Assembly (NCBI RefSeq): GCF_023656515.1
Contig: NZ_JAMOFV010000006.1
Span: 396,025-460,024, forward strand
Source of the DNA: Clostridium swellfunianum
Lineage (GTDB): Bacteria; Bacillota; Clostridia; Clostridiales; Clostridiaceae
Direction: 5' to 3'
Length of the DNA: 64,000 nt
The number at the start of each line of letters is the position of its first letter. The first letter of the stretch is position 1. Of the stretch, positions 57,710-64,000 are shown piece after piece. The position numbers and the translations under genes were made by a program. The notes beneath the pieces are model-generated. The model had not been told where the DNA came from. It did not search any database and saw nothing but the letters and a program-made list of their open reading frames with translations.

Positions 57710-59161
57710 ATGGACTTAAGAAAAAGAAATATAGTAATTTCACTTATGGTAGCAATGTTTTTAGGAGCGGTTGAGGGAACTGTTGTAACTACTGCGATTC
57801 CTACAATAGTAAAAGCTTTAAGCGGGTTTGAGCTTATAAGCTGGGTTTTCTCTGTATACTTATTAACCTCAGCTATTTCAACTCCTATATATGGAAAACT
57901 ATCAGATTTATTTGGAAGAAAAAATATACTTTCAATAGGAATAATAATATTCTTAACAGGAAGTTTTTTATGCGGTATATCCGGAAATATGTATCAGCTA
58001 ATAATTTTCCGTGCTATACAAGGACTTGGAGCAGGAGCAATATTTACTGTAACCTATACTATAGTTGGAGACATCTTTACTCTTTCAGAAAGGGCAAAGG
58101 TACAGGGTTGGTTAAGTACGGTATGGGGCGTAGCAAGTCTTGCTGGTCCTTTCCTTGGAGGTTTTTTAATAGAGCACTTGTCTTGGAATTGGATTTTCTT
58201 TATTAACCTTCCTTTTGGAATATTATCAATAGTGCTTTTACAGAAAAACTTAGACGAGCATACAGAAAAGAAAAAAGTCAAAATTGACTTTGCAGGAACC
58301 ATTGTATTGTCTGCCTCTATACTAATATTTTTGTATGGGACAATGTCAAAAGGAGAAGACAGCAGTCTATTTTCTCCTAAGACTATAGGAGCCTCAATAG
58401 GTGCACTTATACTGCTCATTATTTTTTATTTTATAGAGAAAAAAGCTTCAGAACCAATAATTCCAGTTGAAATTTTTACAAGGATAAATATTATAGTTAA
58501 TATAATAAGCTTTTTTATTGCTGCGGTTTTAATTGGCGTAGATGTATATATGCCTTTATATATGCAAAATGTTTTAGGCTTTAGCCCAACTATATCAGGG
58601 CTTTCAATGGCGCCTATGTCTATAGCATGGACAATATCTGGAGTGATTTTAGCAAAGGCTATACCGTTATACGGCGAAAAAACGGTAATTGGATTATCAG
58701 TTTTCATTACTTTATTAAGCTGTGTACTTTTAGTTACATTGTCAGTAGGCTCATCTATAGTCTTAGTTATAGTTTACGCCTCTATCATGGGCTTTGGATT
58801 TGGTGGAGCTTTTACCACGTTAACCATAGTGGTGCAATCCTCTGTGGGTTACAGTATAAGAGGAGCAGCTACTGCAACTAATGCGCTTGTAAGAACTATA
58901 GGACAGACTATAGGAGTAAGTATTTTAGGAAGTGTGATAAATTTAAGCATAGTTAAATACTTTAATGATATAGGCATAAAGGGGATTAAACCGGATGATT
59001 TATATTCTTCAACTGCTGTAAGCAGTAGTTTATCCCTAGAACAAATCAGAGGCTCTGTATTTTCGGGAGTTCATATAGTGTTTCTCATATTAGCTTCTGC
59101 CGCTTTGATTTGTTTGCTGTTGTCCTTTACGTTATCTAATAACTTAAAAGAAGAAGCTTAA
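57710..59161 (+). CDS. MFS multidrug exporter, DHA2 (EmrB/QacA) family
   Basis: This 483-residue protein has about fourteen membrane helices. MFLGAVEGTVVTTAIPTIVK near the start is the DHA2 motif (LD.T.VN.ALP-like), STPIYGKLSDLFGRKNIL is MFS motif A, and RAIQGLGAGAIFTVTYTIVG is motif B. Motif C-like GVASLAGPFLGGFL marks a proton antiporter. It probably exports hydrophobic drugs. It follows the YhdH-type gene after a hairpin and carries an AGGAAGAGG site. Confidence 0.92.
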   Translation: MDLRKRNIVISLMVAMFLGAVEGTVVTTAIPTIVKALSGFELISWVFSVYLLTSAISTPIYGKLSDLFGRKNILSIGIIIFLTGSFLCGISGNMYQLIIFRAIQGLGAGAIFTVTYTIVGDIFTLSERAKVQGWLSTVWGVASLAGPFLGGFLIEHLSWNWIFFINLPFGILSIVLLQKNLDEHTEKKKVKIDFAGTIVLSASILIFLYGTMSKGEDSSLFSPKTIGASIGALILLIIFYFIEKKASEPIIPVEIFTRINIIVNIISFFIAAVLIGVDVYMPLYMQNVLGFSPTISGLSMAPMSIAWTISGVILAKAIPLYGEKTVIGLSVFITLLSCVLLVTLSVGSSIVLVIVYASIMGFGFGGAFTTLTIVVQSSVGYSIRGAATATNALVRTIGQTIGVSILGSVINLSIVKYFNDIGIKGIKPDDLYSSTAVSSSLSLEQIRGSVFSGVHIVFLILASAALICLLLSFTLSNNLKEEA

Positions 59162-59212
59162 AAGGAGCTTGATCCCAATGCAAAAAAGTAGCGGGGTCAG
59201 GCCTTTTTATAT
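59162..59212 (+). terminator. Intrinsic terminator after DHA2 exporter
   Basis: AAGGAGCTTGATCCC pairs imperfectly with GGGGTCAGGCCTTT over a 16-nt loop, followed by TTTTATA. Confidence 0.72.
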
Positions 59213-59277
59213 TGAAGGATTTAAATATTGTTTGTCGAATATAATTGGTTATACACTATATATAGGAGATGAACTTG

Positions 59278-60222
59278 ATGGCTAGTGGACAAAATAGTAC
59301 CTTAGAGCTAGTAATAGTAAATGCACTTAGAATACCAGGAGTAAAAGTAGATAGAACAGAGTTTTTAACAAAAACCTTTAGTAATTATGCTGAGCCATCA
59401 CGACTTGGCAAGATTATAGAACTCGGGCCTGTAAATGCAGGTATTGATGTTAAAACTATTAATAGTGAAGCAAAAGCGCTTATAGATAAAAGAACTCTTC
59501 AAAGTTCAGGGGTTTCCTTCGCAGCAGGGCTGCCAGGAGGCTTTGCAATGGCTGCCTCTATACCTGCTGATACGATGCAGTTTTTTGGTACAGCTCTACG
59601 CATAGCTCAAGAGCTTGCTTATTTGTATGGATTTAAGGATTTATGGGAAAATGGAGCTATAGATGATAAAGCAGTTAGAAATGAACTTATAATTTTTATA
59701 GGTGTTATGTTTGGGGTAAGCGGTTCAGCTGCTGCACTTAGGGTAATATCTGCAAATATGTCGAAGCAAATTCTTAAAAAGCTGCCTCAAAAGACATTAA
59801 CAAAAACAGTTTCCTACCCTATTATTAAAAAAATTGCAGCTCTTCTTGGGGTTAAGCTTACAAAGGATACCTTCGCAAAAGGATTATCTAAGGCAATTCC
59901 TATAATTGGAGGAGTTGTTTCTGCTGGCATGACCTATGCATCAATGAAACCAATGGGTGAGCGTTTAAGAAAAACCTTAATTGAATCAGTAAGCAGTTAT
60001 AGCCAATCAGATTATAATAGAGACTTAGGTGAAGTAGGAGTAGATTTAGATAATTACATAGATGTAGAATATGAAGAAGCTTCAGAACAAAAGGAGGCTA
60101 GAACAAACATTACTAGCATGGCAGATGAAATAATGAAGCTAAAACAACTTTTAGACCTTGGAGCAATAACTTCTGAAGAGTTTGAAAAACTAAAAGCAAA
60201 TTTGTTAAACTCTAGACTTTAA
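59278..60222 (+). CDS. EcsC-family protein with C-terminal SHOCT domain
   Basis: This 314-residue protein shows the EcsC pattern: LPGGFAMAASIPADTMQFF near residue 85 followed by ALRIAQELAYLYGFKDLW, and IPIIGGVVSAGMTYASMKPM near 210. The last 30 residues (MADEIMKLKQLLDLGAITSE, EFEKLKANLL) form a SHOCT module, a short oligomerisation or membrane-targeting motif. Function of EcsC proteins is poorly known; some affect secretion or ABC transporters. ATG 59278 follows GGAG by 9 nt; ATG 59269 touches the site. Confidence 0.82.
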   Translation: MASGQNSTLELVIVNALRIPGVKVDRTEFLTKTFSNYAEPSRLGKIIELGPVNAGIDVKTINSEAKALIDKRTLQSSGVSFAAGLPGGFAMAASIPADTMQFFGTALRIAQELAYLYGFKDLWENGAIDDKAVRNELIIFIGVMFGVSGSAAALRVISANMSKQILKKLPQKTLTKTVSYPIIKKIAALLGVKLTKDTFAKGLSKAIPIIGGVVSAGMTYASMKPMGERLRKTLIESVSSYSQSDYNRDLGEVGVDLDNYIDVEYEEASEQKEARTNITSMADEIMKLKQLLDLGAITSEEFEKLKANLLNSRL

Positions 60223-60224
60223 TG

Positions 60225-60270
60225 AAAAGAGAATGTGTCTTAAATAACTTTAAGAGCATTCTCTTTTTAT
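60225..60270 (+). terminator. Intrinsic terminator after EcsC-SHOCT gene
   Basis: AAAAGAGAATG pairs with CATTCTCTTTT and TCTTAAA with TTTAAGA inside it, forming one long stem followed by TTATG. Confidence 0.85.
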
Positions 60271-60355
60271 GTTTTAAAAATCATGACAAATTTGGAACAG
60301 TAAAATTGAGCCTTAAATGATATAATCATGATACATAGATTATAAGAGGGTGGAT

Positions 60356-61261
60356 ATGGTGGATTATATACAGCTTATTCAAAATAGTATTGATTATATA
60401 GAAGAGAATTTAAAGGAAGAGTTAAGTGTAGATAAGCTTTCTGAGCTAACTGGTTTTTCATCCTACCACTATTATCGTTTGTTCAATGCCTATGTGGGAA
60501 TGCCTGTAATGCAATATGTGAGAAGGCGAAGGATGCTTCATGGCATAAGTGATGTTGTTAATAAAGGCAAGAAAATAATTGATGTTGCCATGCAATATGG
60601 CTTTAATACCCATAGTGGTTTTAGCAAGGCCTTTAATAAAGAATATGGCTGCTCGCCAAGTCAGTATATAGAGAATATAAATGGAAGCATACCAAAGAAA
60701 ATAGATCTTATGGTGCTGAAAAAATATAACCTTTTGAAAGGGATAGTTATGGAACCCAAAATTACAACCAAGCTTTCTTTTAGGATTGCGGGGTATGAAT
60801 TTGAAACAAGCTTTGAAAGCCAGAGAAATGAAAGAGAAATTCCAGCCTTTTGGGAACGTTTTGAAATAGAAAACTGGGAAGATAAATTATATGAAGAGGT
60901 CAAACCTTCGGTTCATGGAGAATATGCTGTATGCTTCCCACCTAACATGGAAACAGGCAAGTTTCAGTATCTTCTTGGAGTAACCGCAGAAGCTTATGAT
61001 AGGCCAAGCGAGAATATTATAATTACAGAAATACCTGAGGCTTTGTATGCAGTGTTTACAACACCTCCTGCACCTTATGAAAATAGAGAGTTTTCAAAGG
61101 CTATTCAAGGAACCTGGAATTATATAATGTATGAATGGTTTCCTAATTCGGGCTATGAAATAGCACCGGGCAAGCCTGATTTTGAATACTACGATGAAAG
61201 ATGCCATAATCCTTTAAGTTCTGTTATGGACATATATATTCCAATAGTTAAAAAGCAGTGA
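60356..61261 (+). CDS. AraC-family regulator with GyrI-like effector domain
   Basis: This 301-residue activator has an N-terminal AraC double helix-turn-helix (about 5-105, LSVDKLSELTGFSSYHYYRL and VAMQYGFNTHSGFSKAFNKE). A C-terminal GyrI/Rob-like domain (about 135-301) contains FRIAGYEFETSFESQ, YAVFTTPPAPYE and EYYDERC. The GyrI fold binds hydrophobic small molecules, as in Rob and BmrR-type multidrug sensors. An MFS exporter gene starts 13 bp downstream, so the regulator probably controls efflux of its own ligand. ATG 60356 follows GAGGG; GTG at 60350 or 60359 is possible. Confidence 0.9.
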   Translation: MVDYIQLIQNSIDYIEENLKEELSVDKLSELTGFSSYHYYRLFNAYVGMPVMQYVRRRRMLHGISDVVNKGKKIIDVAMQYGFNTHSGFSKAFNKEYGCSPSQYIENINGSIPKKIDLMVLKKYNLLKGIVMEPKITTKLSFRIAGYEFETSFESQRNEREIPAFWERFEIENWEDKLYEEVKPSVHGEYAVCFPPNMETGKFQYLLGVTAEAYDRPSENIIITEIPEALYAVFTTPPAPYENREFSKAIQGTWNYIMYEWFPNSGYEIAPGKPDFEYYDERCHNPLSSVMDIYIPIVKKQ

Positions 61262-61274
61262 AGGGGTTGATTAA

Positions 61275-62486
61275 ATGAGCAAAAAACTATCTCAAACCAC
61301 AATTTATTTAATATATTCAGGTGCTTCGGCACTTTTCTTTTCTATGGTTTTTACAGTGAGTCAGCTTTATAGAATTGATACTCTACATTTAAATCCCCTT
61401 CAGCTTGTACTTGTAGGTACAGTTTTAGAAGCTTCCTGTTTTGTATTTGAGGTACCAACAGGTGTTGTTGCAGACATGAAAAGCAGAAAGCTTTCGGTTA
61501 TTATAGGGCTTTTATTAATTGGAACAGCATTTATATTAGAAGGCTCTGTGCCGTTATTTGCAGCAGTCATAGTAAGCCAGTTTTTATGGGGACTGGGCTA
61601 TACCTTTACAAGTGGTGCAGATGAAGCTTGGATAGCAGATGAGCTGGAAGGCAAAAGTTTAGATTGGGTTTATTTAAAAGGAGCTCAAATGAGCCAGTTG
61701 GCTTCCTTTATTGGCATACTTTTAAGTACTGTAATAGGTGTAAAGCTTATGAATTTGCCAATTATCATCGGTGGAGTTCTATTTATAATGCTTTCTGTTT
61801 TTCTAATGTTCTTTATGAAGGAGGAAAATTTCAAACCCGCTCCTGCAGAAGACAGAAATTCTTGGATGCAAATGAGACATACCTTCATGGAAGGGATTAA
61901 ATTTATAAAAGGAAGCAAAGTGTTAGTTTTAATGATGTCTATAGCACTTTTGTATGGCCTTTATAGCGAAGGCTTTGACAGATTATGGACAGCGCACCTT
62001 CAAAATGATATAGGCTTTCCAAACATAGCAGGAATCAAGCCTATAGTTTGGATTGGAATTATAGATGGCACTGCGATGCTTATAAGCATACTTGCAGTTG
62101 AATATATAAAGCGAAGAATGGAGAAAACAGGGGAGCTTGATAGGGTTTGGATACTAACTCTAATTAATATACTTATGGTTGCAGCAGTGATTTTCTTTGG
62201 GTTTTCGGGAAATTTTACTTTAGCATTATCCATGTACCTTTTATTCTATATTTTAAGAACTACCAATGGACCAATATACAGTGCTTGGAGAAATAAAAAT
62301 ATAAAATCAGAGGTAAGAGCTACAGTTATATCAACCTATGGGCAGATAGACGCCTTAGGTCAGATTATTGGGGGACCTATTATTGGGTTTATAGCTTTAA
62401 AAACCTCAATTTCTGCTGCTATAGTAGTTTCTGGAATCATCTTATCTCCTGTAGTAGTATTGCTTATTATGGAGCGAAAAAAGTAA
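61275..62486 (+). CDS. MFS transporter partnered with AraC-GyrI regulator
   Basis: This 403-residue protein has about twelve membrane segments and the MFS loop motif in VFEVPTGVVADMKSRKLSVI near residue 55-75. GYTFTSGADEAWIADELEG and FYILRTTNGPIYSAWRNKN recall the same subfamily as the MFS gene at 36223. It follows the AraC-GyrI regulator by 13 bp with an AAGGGG site and is likely co-transcribed as a drug-inducible exporter. Substrate unknown. Confidence 0.88.
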   Translation: MSKKLSQTTIYLIYSGASALFFSMVFTVSQLYRIDTLHLNPLQLVLVGTVLEASCFVFEVPTGVVADMKSRKLSVIIGLLLIGTAFILEGSVPLFAAVIVSQFLWGLGYTFTSGADEAWIADELEGKSLDWVYLKGAQMSQLASFIGILLSTVIGVKLMNLPIIIGGVLFIMLSVFLMFFMKEENFKPAPAEDRNSWMQMRHTFMEGIKFIKGSKVLVLMMSIALLYGLYSEGFDRLWTAHLQNDIGFPNIAGIKPIVWIGIIDGTAMLISILAVEYIKRRMEKTGELDRVWILTLINILMVAAVIFFGFSGNFTLALSMYLLFYILRTTNGPIYSAWRNKNIKSEVRATVISTYGQIDALGQIIGGPIIGFIALKTSISAAIVVSGIILSPVVVLLIMERKK

Positions 62487-62661
62487 GAAAATGGAATTTG
62501 CTAGTGAATAAGTGCTTTCAGACATATAAGTCTCCAAAAATAGAATAAGTAATTTTAATTATATTATAAAAAACCTTGAATTTGCCAAATTTATATAATA
62601 TAATTATGAGTGTAAAATAATAGAAATAAAACTTCATAAATCAATTATTTTATATTTGTAT

Positions 62662-62750
62662 AATAGCAAACCCATCGAAAGGTGGAGACGCAAAGCCGTG
62701 AGTCTAAAGCAAGATTAATTGCCATGATTGTCAGGTTGCCGTTGATATAG
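62662..62750 (+). ncRNA. Cyclic di-GMP-I (GEMM-I) riboswitch
   Basis: The leader holds GCAAACC, a P1b stem capped by CGAAAG, the conserved GGAGACGCAAAGCC core, TCTAA, and GCCATGATTGTCAGGTTGCC in order. This is the GEMM-I aptamer, with its tetraloop, its ligand-binding core and its receptor helix. A terminator lies 21 bp downstream and the Myb/SANT-like gene follows. Ligand-dependent control of that gene is therefore likely, though direction (on or off) cannot be told. Confidence 0.92.
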
Positions 62751-62771
62751 GTTAACTTTTTGAGCTTTACT

Positions 62772-62803
62772 AGACAGGCACCTTTTTTGCTTGTCTTTTT
62801 TTA
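62772..62803 (+). terminator. Expression-platform terminator of the riboswitch
   Basis: AGACAGGCA pairs with TGCTTGTCT (one G-T pair) over a 7-nt loop, followed by seven T residues. Confidence 0.85.
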
Positions 62804-62860
62804 ATAATTAAGTTAACTAAAAACAACTAATGTTTTATTAATTGAGGAGTGTGTGGGGAA

Positions 62861-63652
62861 TTGAATACTAATGAAGTAAAAAAATGTTTAAAGAAAAAGT
62901 GGACAAACGAAGAAGTACAAATATTAAAAGATTTTTATAATGTAAAACCTATGGAAGAAATAATAAGACTTTTGCCTGATAGAAGCAGGGAGAGTATTAT
63001 AAAAAAAGCTAAAGGACTTGGATTAAACTCAGAAAATAAACACTGGTCTGAAGAAGAAGTATCATACCTTGAGGAGAAGTGGGGAGTTATTCCTGTAGAA
63101 AATATAGCAAAAAAGCTAGGAAGAACAAAGAATGGAATTTTGCTTAAGGCACACAAAATAGGGCTTAGGGATCAGGTTATTGCAAATGGTGAATACCTTA
63201 CTCCTAAAAATGTTGCTTCTGTTTTAGGAGTTGGAACGAGGACTATTTATAATTGGATGAACAGAGGTTATGTAAAATATAGAAGGTTAAAGGTTAATTC
63301 TGTAAAGAAATATCAGATTACTATCTATAACTTTAAAATATTTTTAGAGGAACATCAAGATAAATGGGATGCGAGAAGTTGCGATCTTAAGTTTATAAAT
63401 ACCTGCTTCATAACTTCACGAGATAAAGGAAGCTGTGAGCTTCCAGAATGGCTTTTAGCAAAGGTAGAGTCAGATAAGCTTAAGAAAGATATGTCGTCTC
63501 GAAAAAAGTGGACAACCAAAGAAGAAATGACTCTTAAGTCTATGGTTAACAACGGCAAAACTTATAGAGAAATTGCTACTCTTTTAAATAGAAGCTTTTA
63601 TTCAGTTCAAGGAAAGATAACGAGCAGGATGAATGGTTTTTTGCAAGTTTAA
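62861..63652 (+). CDS. Myb/SANT-like multi-HTH DNA-binding protein under riboswitch control
   Basis: This 263-residue protein has three tryptophan-anchored Myb/SANT-like helical repeats: KKWTNEEVQILKDFYNVKPM at the start, KHWSEEEVSYLEEKWG near 57, and KKWTTKEEMTLKSMVNNGKT near 215. Between them is a MerR/excisionase-like helix-turn-helix (LTPKNVASVLGVGTRTIYNW). It probably binds DNA as a regulator or phage/sporulation-type factor, but the target is unknown. TTG 62861 is chosen because GAGGAG lies 11 nt upstream; GTG 62849 overlaps that site. Expression is probably set by the c-di-GMP riboswitch upstream. Confidence 0.8.
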   Translation: MNTNEVKKCLKKKWTNEEVQILKDFYNVKPMEEIIRLLPDRSRESIIKKAKGLGLNSENKHWSEEEVSYLEEKWGVIPVENIAKKLGRTKNGILLKAHKIGLRDQVIANGEYLTPKNVASVLGVGTRTIYNWMNRGYVKYRRLKVNSVKKYQITIYNFKIFLEEHQDKWDARSCDLKFINTCFITSRDKGSCELPEWLLAKVESDKLKKDMSSRKKWTTKEEMTLKSMVNNGKTYREIATLLNRSFYSVQGKITSRMNGFLQV

Positions 63653-63718
63653 TCAATCAAATAGATTTATAACATATAGTATTTAAATAAATAGTTATAT
63701 AAGAAGATGCCCATATGT

Positions 63719-63765
63719 AAAGGACTATTTTATTAGCAAACCTGCTAGTAAAGTAGTCCTTCCAA
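63719..63765 (+). terminator. Probable intrinsic terminator
   Basis: AAGGACTATTTTA pairs with TAAAGTAGTCCTT, and TAGCA with TGCTA inside; the T-tract (CCAAATTTTC) is weak. Confidence 0.6.
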
Positions 63766-63843
63766 ATTTTCACTCATTGTATAAAACCTTCACTATTAAT
63801 ATAATAATATTTAGTAAACTTAATTCTATAAAGGATTGATTAG

Positions 63844-64000
63844 ATGAGAAACAAATTTGAAGGCTTCATAGAGGAGCTGGCTATGACAGAAGTTACACCT
63901 AATGTGTACAACCAGTACTCCTATGAGTATAAGGATAATGAGATTAGAAGAAAGAACTTACTGATTTATCTAAATAAGATGAATAAGATAAAGCCAAAGG
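63844..64000 (+). CDS. N-terminal fragment, possibly a uracil-DNA glycosylase-family protein
   Basis: An ATG at 63844, about 9 nt after AAAGGA, opens a frame to the window end, at least 52 residues, beginning MRNKFEGFIEELAMTEVTP. NVYNQYSYEYKDNEIRRKNL recalls the start of a clostridial uracil-DNA-glycosylase-family group, but the catalytic GEAPG-type motif would lie outside the window. The assignment is tentative. Confidence 0.4.
   Translation, partial: MRNKFEGFIEELAMTEVTPNVYNQYSYEYKDNEIRRKNLLIYLNKMNKIKPK

Overview
The window is AT-rich, densely coded DNA with Gram-positive Shine-Dalgarno sites (AAGGAGG or GGGGGATAA types), frequent TTG and GTG starts, and intrinsic terminators after most units. 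Gene content (Na+/alanine symporter, M42 and S9 peptidases, old yellow enzyme, c-di-GMP-I riboswitch, Pnkp-type kinase, GerMN lipoprotein, a SigD-like promoter before a chemoreceptor) points to a chromosome of an anaerobic, motile Firmicute of the Clostridium group. I see no rRNA, tRNA, CRISPR array, insertion sequence or prophage block. The first gene (AraC-type) and the last gene run off the window.

Layout. 1-4.4 kb: AraC-type regulator divergent from a four-gene iron-siderophore ABC importer. 4.4-8.4 kb: old yellow enzyme, orphan Imm53 immunity protein, SGNH hydrolase, beta-CASP-like nuclease or hydrolase. 8.5-12.5 kb: ABC exporter with a giant coiled-coil FtsX permease. 12.6-16.6 kb: M15 peptidase, secreted amidase-domain protein, alanine symporter. 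16.8-19.7 kb: PAS-GAF-GGDEF-EAL protein. 20-26.8 kb: NfeD-like protein with a His-Asp repeat, flotillin, then five genes built round a tandem ATP-grasp protein related to glutathionylspermidine synthetase with a Ser-rich YgiB-like partner. 26.9-30 kb: WG-repeat protein and a GntR(YtrA)-ABC operon. 30-36 kb: exonuclease-polymerase without a 5' nuclease, thioesterase, RNA methyltransferase, HD hydrolase, DUF434 protein, M42 aminopeptidase. 36-45.6 kb: MFS exporter with a minimal leader ORF, stand-alone Pnkp kinase, GerMN lipoprotein, holin-like protein, nitroreductase, malic enzyme, SDR, PRPP synthetase-like protein. 45.6-51.5 kb: S9 peptidase, chemoreceptor, small ORFs, HAD phosphatase. 51.6-55.1 kb: a divergent cobalamin-sensor/ABC exporter locus. 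55.2-64 kb: purine nucleoside phosphorylase, YhdH-type reductase, two MFS exporters (one with an AraC-GyrI regulator), EcsC-SHOCT protein, and a Myb/SANT-like regulator under a c-di-GMP riboswitch.

The two most unusual systems are these. (1) The locus at 51.6-55.1 kb has an XRE-type regulator with the W-x9-EH and E-x-H-x2-G signatures of CarH-type B12 photoreceptors. It faces an operon of a second, HTH-less B12-binding protein and an ABC exporter, with palindromes between them. (2) The locus at 20-26.8 kb combines flotillin/NfeD membrane proteins with a duplicated ATP-grasp amidoligase-like protein, a Ser-tailed small protein and a 45-bp-period repeat array at a gene junction. Other points of interest are an MPPN leader ORF and hairpin before an exporter, a 52-bp perfect palindrome, a kinase-only Pnkp, and c-di-GMP making and sensing elements in one window.
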